Part shown: positions 8,275-14,450 of the stretch, one piece after another | Position numbering within the stretch: position 1 is the stretch's first letter | How the letters are laid out: each line of letters begins with the position of its first letter | Virus record (IMG/VR): IMGVR_UViG_3300025846_000392 | Span: 1-39,086 of that record | Length of the DNA: 39,086 bases | Source: a virus | Strand: one strand, 5' to 3' | Program-made: the position numbers and the translations under genes | Notes under the pieces: generated by a model | What the model was told of the DNA's origin: nothing | The model's input: the letters and a program-made list of their open reading frames with translations, nothing else | Database searches by the model: none

Positions 8275-9672
8275 ATGCAGCTAACAATCCCGAACTTATG
8301 GAAAGCTAATACGATTACTGACATCAATATAGTGAAGGCCACCTATCCAATGGTTATCCTACGAGTAGGATACGGCTCCGAGAAGGATGAGAAGTTCGAA
8401 GAGAATTACAAGAAGCTAACCGACGCGGGCGTGCCTGTGGGGGTGTTTTATTTTCCATTAGACCAGTACACCTCGAAGTATATGGTAGATTTGTGCATCA
8501 AGTGGATGACAGGCAAGACAATTCAGCTTCTGGCTCCTGATGTGGAACACCCTGCTCCGGGATACGGAAACACACTAAGCAAAACGACTGTAGACGGTTT
8601 CATCGCCGAGTTCGAAAAACGAGTGGAAAAGCCGGCTATTTACTCGAGTCTTGCACGTTGGCTAGAAATAATGCAGAACACCGCGCAATATGCAGGTTAT
8701 GTAAATTGGGTTTCAAACCCGGGCTCTGCAAGCCCTGCAATGCCAGCAGGCTGGACCACCTGGGGACTCTGGCAGTTCTTGTTCAACCAGGACGTGCCAG
8801 GTATTACTGGCGGCGTGGATTTGAATTACTTTCATTCTGAAGAGCTAGCAAAGCTAAAGCCATTTACGATCGGGGAACCCCCACCAACGCCTGAAACATC
8901 CAACGTGTTATGGGTAGGCAGGGTGAATGGCTCACTCGGCTTGAACGTTCGCGCAACCCCTGCTACTAATGGTAAGTACCTTAGAACCCTGTCATATCTC
9001 ACGGATGCCAACGTGTACGAAGTACAAGGCACTTGGGCTAGGATTAACTCTGCGAAGCAGGAATGGTGCTATATCGCCCCTGACTGCCTTGTCAAGAAAG
9101 TGGTTGTTCCCATCCTGCCTCCTGTTGTATTGCCACCTGCTTCCGGCGGGGCAATTGATGTTAGCACGTTCCCGTGCTTCTCGCAGCGCGACCCAAGATG
9201 GGCAAGCGACAAGCTTGGGACCTCTGATTCCACTATGGGCGGCTGGGGCTGTGTTGTGACCGCTAACGCGACTATCTACAAGTATTACGGTATTGATACG
9301 GACCCTGGGCGTCTCAATAAATCAATGATTGGCTGGGATGGCTACGACAATACGAATCTCTGGCGGTGGTGGACACCCTCGCTGTATTTACCAATTGCAT
9401 GGGCGCGTGAGCCTGCAGGTACGACCTCACGGACGCGAATTGACCTTGTCAGGGAGCTTACATCACAGGGTATACCCCCTATCTTATGCGTGGATTTTAA
9501 TCTGGCGCAGACAGACCTGCAAAGCCACTTTGTTGTGGGCTTAGGTGTCACGAACGATAATGATGTGCTGATTATGGATTCTTGGGATGGGAAAATTAAG
9601 AGTTTCAAATCCGCCTACGGGTCTCCACTCTGGGGTATATGGCGCGTAGACATTTATCGAAAGACCGGGTAG
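8275..9672 (+). CDS. Multidomain endolysin: GH25-like domain, SH3-like domain, C39-like cysteine peptidase domain
   Basis: This enzyme is predicted to degrade host peptidoglycan at lysis. Residues 1 to about 205 resemble GH25 muramidases, including ILRVGYG, VPVGVFYF, an Asp89-Val-Glu91 pair in LAPDVEHP, and GLWQF. The Asp normally found in an N-terminal D-x-S-x-W motif is not obvious; the sequence reads IPNLWK, so muramidase activity may be altered. Residues about 212-285 form an SH3-like wall-binding domain (LGLNVRATPATNGKYLRTL). Residues about 290-465 match Peptidase_C39_2-type domains: FSQRDPRWASDKLG, Cys326 in GGWGCVVTA, His418 in SHFVVGLGV and Asp in IMDSWDG. There is no signal peptide, so export would rely on the holin-like proteins encoded at 28728-29542. 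Two lytic activities in one protein is plausible but not proven. Confidence 0.88.
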   Translation: MQLTIPNLWKANTITDINIVKATYPMVILRVGYGSEKDEKFEENYKKLTDAGVPVGVFYFPLDQYTSKYMVDLCIKWMTGKTIQLLAPDVEHPAPGYGNTLSKTTVDGFIAEFEKRVEKPAIYSSLARWLEIMQNTAQYAGYVNWVSNPGSASPAMPAGWTTWGLWQFLFNQDVPGITGGVDLNYFHSEELAKLKPFTIGEPPPTPETSNVLWVGRVNGSLGLNVRATPATNGKYLRTLSYLTDANVYEVQGTWARINSAKQEWCYIAPDCLVKKVVVPILPPVVLPPASGGAIDVSTFPCFSQRDPRWASDKLGTSDSTMGGWGCVVTANATIYKYYGIDTDPGRLNKSMIGWDGYDNTNLWRWWTPSLYLPIAWAREPAGTTSRTRIDLVRELTSQGIPPILCVDFNLAQTDLQSHFVVGLGVTNDNDVLIMDSWDGKIKSFKSAYGSPLWGIWRVDIYRKTG

Positions 9673-9676
9673 ACAA

Positions 9677-10216
9677 TTGATTACAAATAATTGCGGGGTT
9701 TATAAGATTACTAACATCATCACCGGCGGCTACTACATCGGGAGTTCATGTAATATAAGAAACAGAATTTATCATCACCGTTGGCAGTTAGTTAACAACA
9801 CACATGGCAACCGCCACTTACAACGAGCATGGAATAAATATGGCGTAGACAACTTTGAATTTACCGTCGTCCTGCTGTGTGAAATAGAATATGTGATTGA
9901 AAGGGAACAATTCTATATTGACAATGAAAAACCCTATTACAATATTTGTCAAATAGCAGGAAGTTGTCGTGGGATTAAACTTTCAGATGAGTGTAAGCGC
10001 AAACTAAGCGAGGTCAATACAGGCAAGCACCACACTAGCAAAACTAAACTTAAGTTGAGTAAATTCAACAAAGGCAAACACTTGTCAGAAGAGCATAAAC
10101 GCAAGATAAGTGAATCAAATACAGGAAAACACGTGCTATCAGATGAAGCACATGCGAAAATGAGCGCGGCGCATAAAGGCAAGCCGTGGTCTGATGCACG
10201 TAGAAAGGCAGACTAA
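9677..10216 (+). CDS. GIY-YIG homing endonuclease with NUMOD3 repeats
   Basis: The 179-residue protein is a GIY-YIG nuclease: GVYKITN and GYYIGSS form the signature, followed by NIRNRIYHHR with the catalytic Arg region, and IEREQFYID with the metal-binding Glu. The C-terminal half contains at least four NUMOD3-like DNA-binding motifs of the type LSDECKRKLSEVNTGKHH, LSEEHKRKISESNTGKH and LSDEAHAKMSAAHKGK. Such enzymes are usually selfish elements that cut a cognate site and spread by homing. It starts with TTG at 9677, just after the endolysin stop; there is no ATG nearby and no good ribosome binding site, so coupling is likely. It stands free between genes rather than in an obvious intron. 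The coding sequence is noticeably more A/T-rich than the endolysin. Confidence 0.9.
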   Translation: MITNNCGVYKITNIITGGYYIGSSCNIRNRIYHHRWQLVNNTHGNRHLQRAWNKYGVDNFEFTVVLLCEIEYVIEREQFYIDNEKPYYNICQIAGSCRGIKLSDECKRKLSEVNTGKHHTSKTKLKLSKFNKGKHLSEEHKRKISESNTGKHVLSDEAHAKMSAAHKGKPWSDARRKAD

Positions 10217-10217
10217 A

Positions 10218-11120
10218 ATGTACGAAACTTCACAATTAGGCGTTGTAACTACGGCAAGAGTTGATTATTCGGGAGGTAATACTGAACATCTATTATTTAT
10301 GACCTCAGACCTGCACATCGATAGCGTCGGGTGCAATCGCGACCGCATGCTTGAAGATTTCAATGAGGCTAAGGCACGTGGTGCAAAAATTCTATTATTC
10401 GGTGACGTGTTTGACGCGATGCAGGGCAGGTTTGATCCGCGTCGGTCGTTAGACGAATTGCGGCCAGAGTATCGGCGCCAAGACTACTACGACTTTGTCG
10501 TAAAAGATGTAGCAAGACTGCTAGCACCGTTCGCGGATAATATCATGCTGATTTCACCGGGCAATCACGAGACGGCAGTGCTCAAGAATGCCTCGATTAG
10601 CTTGACAGACCGACTGGTTTGCACCCTCAATGACAAGTACGGTGCCCATGTAATACAGGGTGGTTATGGTGGCTGGGTTAGATTCCTATTTTACGCCGGC
10701 AAGACAGGCGGCAGGTGCTCGGTGAAAATGAAGTATCATCATGGCTCTGGTGGTGAATCGCCTGTTACACGGGGTGTTATACAAACTAACCGGCAGCAGG
10801 CCTACGTGCAAAATGCTGATATTATCCTAAACGGCCACAATCACCACTCGTACTACGTGCCGATTATCTCAGAGACTGTCTCTGACGCAGGGCGCGTGGT
10901 GTTCTTCACAACACATCATGTTCGGACTCCCGGGTATAAACAAGATTACGGCAATGGGTCTGAGGGTTGGGCCGTAGAACGCGGAATGGTCCCCAAGCCC
11001 GTCGGCGGCGCGTTTATCAAATTTGCAATCCGCGACCACGGCTTAAACCGTGGAGACGCGAAGAAAATAAACTGCGAGATCAGCGTGCAACCCGTCATCC
11101 ACGCGCCTTCAGTCCTGTGA
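10218..11120 (+). CDS. Calcineurin-like metallophosphoesterase
   Basis: The protein has the ordered metal-binding motifs of the metallophosphoesterase superfamily: SDLHID near residue 25, GDVFD near 60, GNHET near 115, and GHNHH near 207. These enzymes hydrolyse phosphomonoesters or diesters; the substrate here could be nucleotides, RNA ends or DNA ends, and cannot be decided. An alternative ATG lies 24 bases upstream inside the endonuclease gene. I prefer the ATG at 10218 because it comes one base after the endonuclease stop and removes a non-conserved-looking MHVERQTK extension. The gene is followed by a 140-base regulatory region. Confidence 0.85.
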   Translation: MYETSQLGVVTTARVDYSGGNTEHLLFMTSDLHIDSVGCNRDRMLEDFNEAKARGAKILLFGDVFDAMQGRFDPRRSLDELRPEYRRQDYYDFVVKDVARLLAPFADNIMLISPGNHETAVLKNASISLTDRLVCTLNDKYGAHVIQGGYGGWVRFLFYAGKTGGRCSVKMKYHHGSGGESPVTRGVIQTNRQQAYVQNADIILNGHNHHSYYVPIISETVSDAGRVVFFTTHHVRTPGYKQDYGNGSEGWAVERGMVPKPVGGAFIKFAIRDHGLNRGDAKKINCEISVQPVIHAPSVL

Positions 11121-11241
11121 CAAGTGCACTTGAGGTCACAGAATGTGTTCTCAAGTTATAGCTTATAAATGCGGAATTTTGTGTCTCACATAAACTATAA
11201 AGTGTTCCACAAAGCAATTAGTGGGTCACAAGTGAGACACA
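11116..11241. promoter_or_regulatory. Palindrome-rich regulatory region with four GTG-N3-CAC sites
   Basis: The gap between the phosphoesterase and the DUF4406-like gene holds no gene but many symmetric sites. CAAGTGCACTTG at 11121-11132 is a perfect 12-base palindrome, flanked by TGTGAC and GTCACA. ACTTGAG at 11128-11134 pairs with CTCAAGT at 11150-11156. Four 9-base GTG-N3-CAC palindromes follow at 11181, 11202, 11221 and 11232, spaced 21, 19 and 11 bases, close to whole helical turns. The outer two (GTGTCTCAC and GTGAGACAC) are also perfect inverted repeats of each other. The array stops 20 bases before the GTG start at 11261. This looks like a cooperative operator; no convincing -35/-10 pair could be placed. 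Confidence 0.5.
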
Positions 11242-11260
11242 AGAATGTGAAAGGATAAAA

Positions 11261-11602
11261 GTGATTATCTATCTCGCGGGACCAATTCGCCCGAAGGGCG
11301 ACCAGACACTCGAAGGCAACGTGGCTAAAGCTAAAAGCATTGCACTTGAGCTCTGGAAGGCGGGTTACACAGTCATCAGCCCTCACGCCAACAGCGATCT
11401 GCCGATTGCATTGGCGGACAAGGAACTTGACTCGTCAAGATGGTTGGCTGGAGATCTCGAAATCATTGCTCGCTGTGATGTCATAGTTGTATTGCCGAAT
11501 TGGGAGCAGTCTGAGGGTACAAAGAAAGAGATTGCCTTTGCAGAGGGTAGAGATATTCCGGTCTCGTACTATCCGGAGTTGCCGAATAACCCGCTGGTGT
11601 AA
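11261..11602 (+). CDS. DUF4406/nucleoside 2-deoxyribosyltransferase-like protein
   Basis: The 113-residue product has the compact fold pattern of this superfamily: MIIYLAGPIRP at the N-terminus, GYTVISPHANSDL in the middle, RWLAGDLEIIARCDVIVVLPNW, and a final EGTKKEIAFAEGRDIPV. Members cleave or bind nucleosides or nucleotides, but phage copies are mostly uncharacterised, so the substrate is unknown. It starts with GTG at 11261, after the purine-rich GAAAGGAT. Its last 15 bases, including the TAA stop, are also the 5' end of the downstream tRNA gene. Confidence 0.75.
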   Translation: MIIYLAGPIRPKGDQTLEGNVAKAKSIALELWKAGYTVISPHANSDLPIALADKELDSSRWLAGDLEIIARCDVIVVLPNWEQSEGTKKEIAFAEGRDIPVSYYPELPNNPLV

Positions 11603-11658
11603 TGGCAGCACGCCCGCCTTTGAAGCAGGCAGTGGTGGTTCGACTCCACCGCGGGTTG
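11588..11658 (+). tRNA. tRNA-Gln (anticodon UUG)
   Basis: The sequence folds as a cloverleaf. The acceptor stem AACCCGC/GCGGGTT is perfect over 7 bp with discriminator G. The D-arm contains TGGTGTAATGGCAGCAC, which is typical of bacterial tRNA-Gln. The anticodon arm CCCGC-CTTTGAA-GCAGG places UUG at positions 34-36 and has one C-A mismatch. The T-arm is GGTGG-TTCGACT-CCACC. CCA is not encoded. The 5' end overlaps the end of the DUF4406-like gene, whose stop codon lies in the D-arm. Phage tRNAs usually supplement host pools for codons common in late genes. The stem mismatch leaves some doubt about full activity. Confidence 0.85.
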
Positions 11659-11661
11659 TTA

Positions 11662-11735
11662 TTGTGTAAGAAACGTGATAGTATTAATATATGACAATTG
11701 CCACATTGAAAACATGACAATTGCCACAATGGCAA
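11662..11735 (+). promoter_or_regulatory. Candidate promoter with tandem operator repeats
   Basis: A weak -35-like TTGTGT (11662-11667) and -10-like TAATAT (11685-11690) are separated by 17 bases, just downstream of the tRNA. They are followed by two identical 15-base direct repeats, ATGACAATTGCCACA, at 11691-11705 and 11714-11728, 23 bases apart. The second copy extends into a perfect inverted repeat TTGCCA-CAA-TGGCAA (11721-11735), which abuts the AAAGGAG ribosome binding site of the gene at 11747. The repeats are clear; the promoter and operator roles are inferred. Confidence 0.4.
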
Positions 11736-11746
11736 AGGAGACTGCT

Positions 11747-11932
11747 ATGCGTGACCCTGCTAGAATTCGTCGAATCTTAAAACTAATTTCAAAACTTTGG
11801 CATGCAAACCCTGACCAGCGTCTTGGGCAGTTGCTTTTCAATTACGCCGAGTTTGAGGATGGCGACTACCATGTAGAAGACGAAACGACAGAATTGCGTT
11901 TGACTGTCGCATGTGAGAAGATTAACAAATGA
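11747..11932 (+). CDS. Small conserved-type phage protein (MRDPARI family-like), function unknown
   Basis: This 61-residue protein opens with MRDPARIRRILKLISKLW and continues with NPDQRLGQLLFNYA and an acidic YHVEDE segment. That order resembles a small protein family common in phages and bacteria whose function I do not know. I chose the ATG at 11747 because AAAGGAG (11734-11740) lies six bases upstream. A longer reading with upstream starts would include the operator-like repeats. The stop codon overlaps the next start (ATGA). Confidence 0.65.
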   Translation: MRDPARIRRILKLISKLWHANPDQRLGQLLFNYAEFEDGDYHVEDETTELRLTVACEKINK

Positions 11933-12051
11933 ACATTTTTGGATGGTTTATACCTGTTAGTACAATGGGCATTATTGTGCGTGTCATCGGATATTTAGTA
12001 TTCCTTTTTGTGGTTATAATTGAAGTCGAGGAGTGTAACCGCGGTGATTAA
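11929..12051 (+). CDS. Small membrane protein (40 aa), function unknown
   Basis: The ATG at 11929 overlaps the preceding TGA stop, a typical coupled start. The 40-residue product has one hydrophobic segment from about residue 4 to 31 (MGIIVRVIGYLVFLFVVII in its core), followed by a short acidic and polar tail (EVEECNRGD). This predicts a single-pass inner membrane protein. It has no recognised family. Support comes from coupling and composition only. Confidence 0.45.
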   Translation: MNIFGWFIPVSTMGIIVRVIGYLVFLFVVIIEVEECNRGD

Positions 12052-12102
12052 TAAATTGCGCTGCAGCGGGTTGTAAAATGTGATAACTTATGACTTCCAA
12101 AT

Positions 12103-12133
12103 GCGACATAAACACTAAAAAAGAAGGTATAAT
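12103..12133 (+). promoter_or_regulatory. Promoter for the structured RNA at 12144
   Basis: A perfect -10 hexamer TATAAT sits at 12128-12133. The best -35 match is GCGACA at 12103-12108, with a 19-base spacer, so the -35 is weak. Transcription would start near 12140, just before the GGGGCTG that begins the tRNA-like RNA. No convincing reading frame follows, which fits an RNA gene. Confidence 0.5.
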
Positions 12134-12143
12134 TAGTTTACTA

Positions 12144-12310
12144 GGGGCTGACGAGGTTCGCCTATCGTTTCACCTAAACGATGCGATAGTAACCCGGATG
12201 CAACTTCCGGCAGCTCCACATGGTGTAGTTCCTACGCCTCTCAGCGATGCGCACCTTGGGAACCCCCGAAAAGCCTACCGGCGGGCCCTAGTTCACCGGC
12301 TATTCGCTTA
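12144..12310 (+). ncRNA. Candidate structured RNA with a tRNA-like end (12144-12218) and GC-rich 3' part
   Basis: The stretch 12052-12374 has no convincing gene. At 12144-12150 GGGGCTG pairs with CAGCTCC at 12211-12217 (7 bp, one G-U), followed by A. The 3' strand is preceded directly by a T-arm-like hairpin CCGGA-TGCAACT-TCCGG (12194-12210), whose 7-base loop keeps T54, C56 and A58. Between them are AGG-TTCG-CCT and either ATCGTTT-CACCT-AAACGAT or the alternative CTATCG/CGATAG helix. There is no normal D-arm and no U33 anticodon loop. The acceptor strands match those of tmRNA, but there is no tag reading frame or room for pseudoknots. Downstream, GGTGTAG-TTC-CTACGCC (12221-12237) and further GC-rich sequence suggest more structure. 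The function and the exact 3' end are unknown. Confidence 0.45.
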
Positions 12311-12312
12311 AC

Positions 12313-12333
12313 TGCAATTTTGGCATAATTGCA
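12313..12333. repeat. Perfect hairpin TGCAATT/AATTGCA
   Basis: A 7-bp perfect stem TGCAATT (12313-12319) and AATTGCA (12327-12333) encloses a 7-base loop. It lies between the structured RNA and the next small gene. It could mark the 3' end of the RNA, but no T-run follows, so it is not a classical terminator. Confidence 0.35.
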
Positions 12334-12374
12334 CCTCTGATTGCACTTTAACAGACATAAGAAGGTAGGTAAAA

Positions 12375-12491
12375 ATGCTACTCGTAGGAATGCTGATCGG
12401 TATTATTTTGACAATCGCCTCAGTGCTAGCACTGTACATCATGTCGATAGAGACAGATGAGGGTGACGAGTGGAAATGGAAGCAATTTTGA
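12375..12491 (+). CDS. Small membrane protein (38 aa), function unknown
   Basis: The ATG at 12375 follows a purine-rich ribosome binding site (GAAGGTAGG). The 38-residue product has one hydrophobic helix (GMLIGIILTIASVLALYIM in its core) and an acidic, tryptophan-containing tail (ETDEGDEWKWKQF). It is predicted to be a single-pass membrane protein. No family is recognised; the ribosome binding site and composition are the only support. Confidence 0.45.
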   Translation: MLLVGMLIGIILTIASVLALYIMSIETDEGDEWKWKQF

Positions 12492-12512
12492 GCTTAATGT
12501 CGATAAATTGCT

Positions 12513-12541
12513 AGAACATTTATTCAATTTTATGATATAAT
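12513..12541 (+). promoter_or_regulatory. Extended -10 promoter upstream of the head-tail operon
   Basis: TATAAT at 12536-12541 is a perfect -10 hexamer preceded by TGA, making an extended TGN -10. The -35 region at the 17-base position reads AGAACA and is weak, as expected for extended -10 promoters. It points toward the structural operon that starts at 12619. Confidence 0.6.
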
Positions 12542-12572
12542 AAATGTAGAATATACGTGACCCGAAGATACA

Positions 12573-12604
12573 CGGCGTTCTCTCTTGAGAGGACGCCGCT
12601 TTTT
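12573..12604 (+). terminator. Rho-independent terminator-like hairpin between promoter and protease gene
   Basis: CGGCGTTCTCTC at 12573-12584 pairs with GAGAGGACGCCG at 12587-12598 (one G-U pair), and CTTTTT follows directly. It is a textbook intrinsic terminator. It lies about 30 bases downstream of a strong promoter and 14 bases before the protease start codon, so it could end upstream transcripts, act as an attenuator, or protect the 5' end of the late message. Confidence 0.75.
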
Positions 12605-12618
12605 ATTAAGGAGATAAT

Positions 12619-14439
12619 ATGCCGGAACCGATTAACATGTTCATCCCCATCCAAAAAGTAAATGCCGCGCGGCGTGAGGTGTGGGGTTTTGCCGCAATTG
12701 AAGAGCCAGATAATTCTGATGAAATCCTAGATTATGAGTCCTCCAAACCACACTTCTTAGATTGGTCTAACAAGGCGCAGAAGCGCTCAGGTGGCAAGAG
12801 TTTTGGCAACGTGCGCTCAATGCATCAAAATATTGCAGCCGGAATATTACTTGAGCTGCGACCCGATGACGTAAGCAAGGGCTTCTATGTTGGCGCTAAA
12901 ATCATCGACGACGGCGAGTGGAAGAAAGTCGAGAGCGGTGTTTACACAGGCTTCTCGGTCGGCGGGTCGTACATCAAACGATGGTCAGACTTCAGAAATC
13001 CTGGGAAAATGCGTTACACGGCTAAGCCGACTGAGCTCTCTATAGTAGATTCACCCTGCATACCATCCGCCACATTCGAAATGGTGAAAGCTGACGGCAT
13101 CAGTAAGACTGTGCACTTCAAGCCTACCAATGGTGAGAACATGATAGAGGTTGTCAGAGATAGCAGGCTTGTGAAAGTCGTGCGAGCGGGAGAGCTCACT
13201 AAGTGGGAAGAGCAAAAACATCCACGCGCCAAAGATGGTGAGTTCACCAGCAAGGGCTCCGGCGCTGCCGGGGGTGGTAAAACCATTGATAACACAAGTC
13301 ATGAAGAGTTGCGCACAGAGTCCATGCAACGGCAAAAGGATATAAAGACCCTTTCGGACGTTAGAGGCAAGATGCGTGGCGAGCAAGATAAATTTCAGGC
13401 TGGGCAAAGCAAAGCACCTGCTAAGCAGCCTGCTCACGACCCCGCCGAAGACGGCACGTTCGGTCAAGGCGGCTGGACCGGGAATATTGACAGTAATGGC
13501 AAGGAAGAACCTATTCCACCGCGTGCTGAGAACCGCATTGGCGGAAAAGAGTTAGACGAGCAAGGCGGCACGCCTGCGAAAAGCAAAGATGATGATTGGG
13601 CTTCAGACGACGAGACATTAAAGGAAGGTGAAGACCAATATTCTGGCCTGCCTAAAAGACCAAAACCCGAAAGTCGTTTCTTTGACCCTGTACGACAAGG
13701 CAAAGCGCCTGCGGAGCAGCCTACTGCTAAAGAAAAGGAACAGCGAGTAAAGGAACTGAATTTCCAAATTGAACAAATGGGCCGTCAACGTGACAACCCC
13801 GAGTTCTCGTACGCGCGTGACGAAATGGTTGGTGGGATAGAGCGTCGCACGAAAGAGTTAAAAGAGTTGCAGGGTGGTGCCGCCGAAGGCAAAGCACCTG
13901 CGGAGCAGCCTGCTTCCTCTTCTGACCAAGCCCGTGCGGATACAGCGTCTGACAAATATGGTCAGAATCTCGCAAGAGAACATGACCGAGCCGTCGAAAG
14001 ACGAATGAAAATTGCTGAAAGGCTCTTTCAAAGCGGTCGTAATTGGCATAAAATCACAAAAGGAGACGTTATGAATAAACTTGAAAGGATTTATGAAGTC
14101 CTTGATGGCCTCGAGGAAGAGCTTCAGAAGGCAGATATTCCCGACTCCCCTGAACCTATCGCTGATATTCCCCTAAAGGGAGAATACGGCTCGGTTACAG
14201 TGGAGCAAATGCCAGCCCCAAGTGTGCTGCTCGAAATTGAGCCAAATTCTGAACCCTCGCAGGAAGTCCTTGCGACGCACGCAGTAAAATCGGAAGACCT
14301 GACCAAAGCGTTTGACGCCTGGCTGCCTAAGGTTGGTGTATTAGTGAAATCTATCGTAGCTGAGGCAGTTGCCGAGGCTATGGATGATTTAGAGAAATCT
14401 TCTGCGCCCGCGCGGAAAATTCGTGTTGTTAATAAGTGA
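12619..14439 (+). CDS. XkdF-like prohead protease fused to linker and scaffold region
   Basis: Residues 1 to about 160 resemble XkdF-type putative phage serine proteases that mature the prohead. His69 lies in RSMHQNIAAG, Ser113 in YTGFSVGGSY, and a third acidic residue in ELSIVDSPCIPSA. The shared linker KWEEQKHPRAKDGEF follows at residue 195. Then comes a long low-complexity, charged region with three repeats of the GKAPAEQP type (13408, 13699 and 13888). The last 122 residues are acidic and helical, like a scaffold, and begin at an internal ATG with its own strong ribosome binding site. A protease-scaffold pair upstream of the capsid gene is classical gene order. AAGGAG precedes the start. 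At 606 residues it is longer than typical proteases because of the fusion. Confidence 0.82.
   Translation: MPEPINMFIPIQKVNAARREVWGFAAIEEPDNSDEILDYESSKPHFLDWSNKAQKRSGGKSFGNVRSMHQNIAAGILLELRPDDVSKGFYVGAKIIDDGEWKKVESGVYTGFSVGGSYIKRWSDFRNPGKMRYTAKPTELSIVDSPCIPSATFEMVKADGISKTVHFKPTNGENMIEVVRDSRLVKVVRAGELTKWEEQKHPRAKDGEFTSKGSGAAGGGKTIDNTSHEELRTESMQRQKDIKTLSDVRGKMRGEQDKFQAGQSKAPAKQPAHDPAEDGTFGQGGWTGNIDSNGKEEPIPPRAENRIGGKELDEQGGTPAKSKDDDWASDDETLKEGEDQYSGLPKRPKPESRFFDPVRQGKAPAEQPTAKEKEQRVKELNFQIEQMGRQRDNPEFSYARDEMVGGIERRTKELKELQGGAAEGKAPAEQPASSSDQARADTASDKYGQNLAREHDRAVERRMKIAERLFQSGRNWHKITKGDVMNKLERIYEVLDGLEEELQKADIPDSPEPIADIPLKGEYGSVTVEQMPAPSVLLEIEPNSEPSQEVLATHAVKSEDLTKAFDAWLPKVGVLVKSIVAEAVAEAMDDLEKSSAPARKIRVVNK
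14071..14439 (+). CDS. Putative nested scaffold protein from an internal start in the protease gene
   Basis: AAAGGAG (about 14059-14065) lies six bases before an ATG at 14071 that is in frame with the protease gene. The 122-residue product (starting MNKLERIYEVLDGLEEELQK) is acidic and mostly helical, as scaffold proteins are. Lambda makes its scaffold Nu3 from such an internal start in protease gene C, so the arrangement is known in principle. The internal ribosome binding site is visible; separate translation is inferred. Confidence 0.5.
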   Translation: MNKLERIYEVLDGLEEELQKADIPDSPEPIADIPLKGEYGSVTVEQMPAPSVLLEIEPNSEPSQEVLATHAVKSEDLTKAFDAWLPKVGVLVKSIVAEAVAEAMDDLEKSSAPARKIRVVNK

Positions 14440-14450
14440 ATAGGAGAATC

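Noticed and set aside
10194-10217. Upstream start for the metallophosphoesterase
   Set aside because: It would overlap the endonuclease gene and add eight residues without family features; the ATG after the stop is simpler.
12148-12154. CTGACGA resembles the hammerhead ribozyme core
   Set aside because: No matching GAAA segment with a pairing stem II and cleavage triplet could be found near it.
12144-12218. Full tmRNA or normal tRNA gene
   Set aside because: The acceptor and T-arm fit, but there is no D-arm, no U33 anticodon loop, and no space for a tag frame or pseudoknots; only a tRNA-like structure is supported.
12090-12311. Open frame of 73 codons
   Set aside because: It starts without a ribosome binding site, covers the structured RNA, and its translation has no protein-like pattern.
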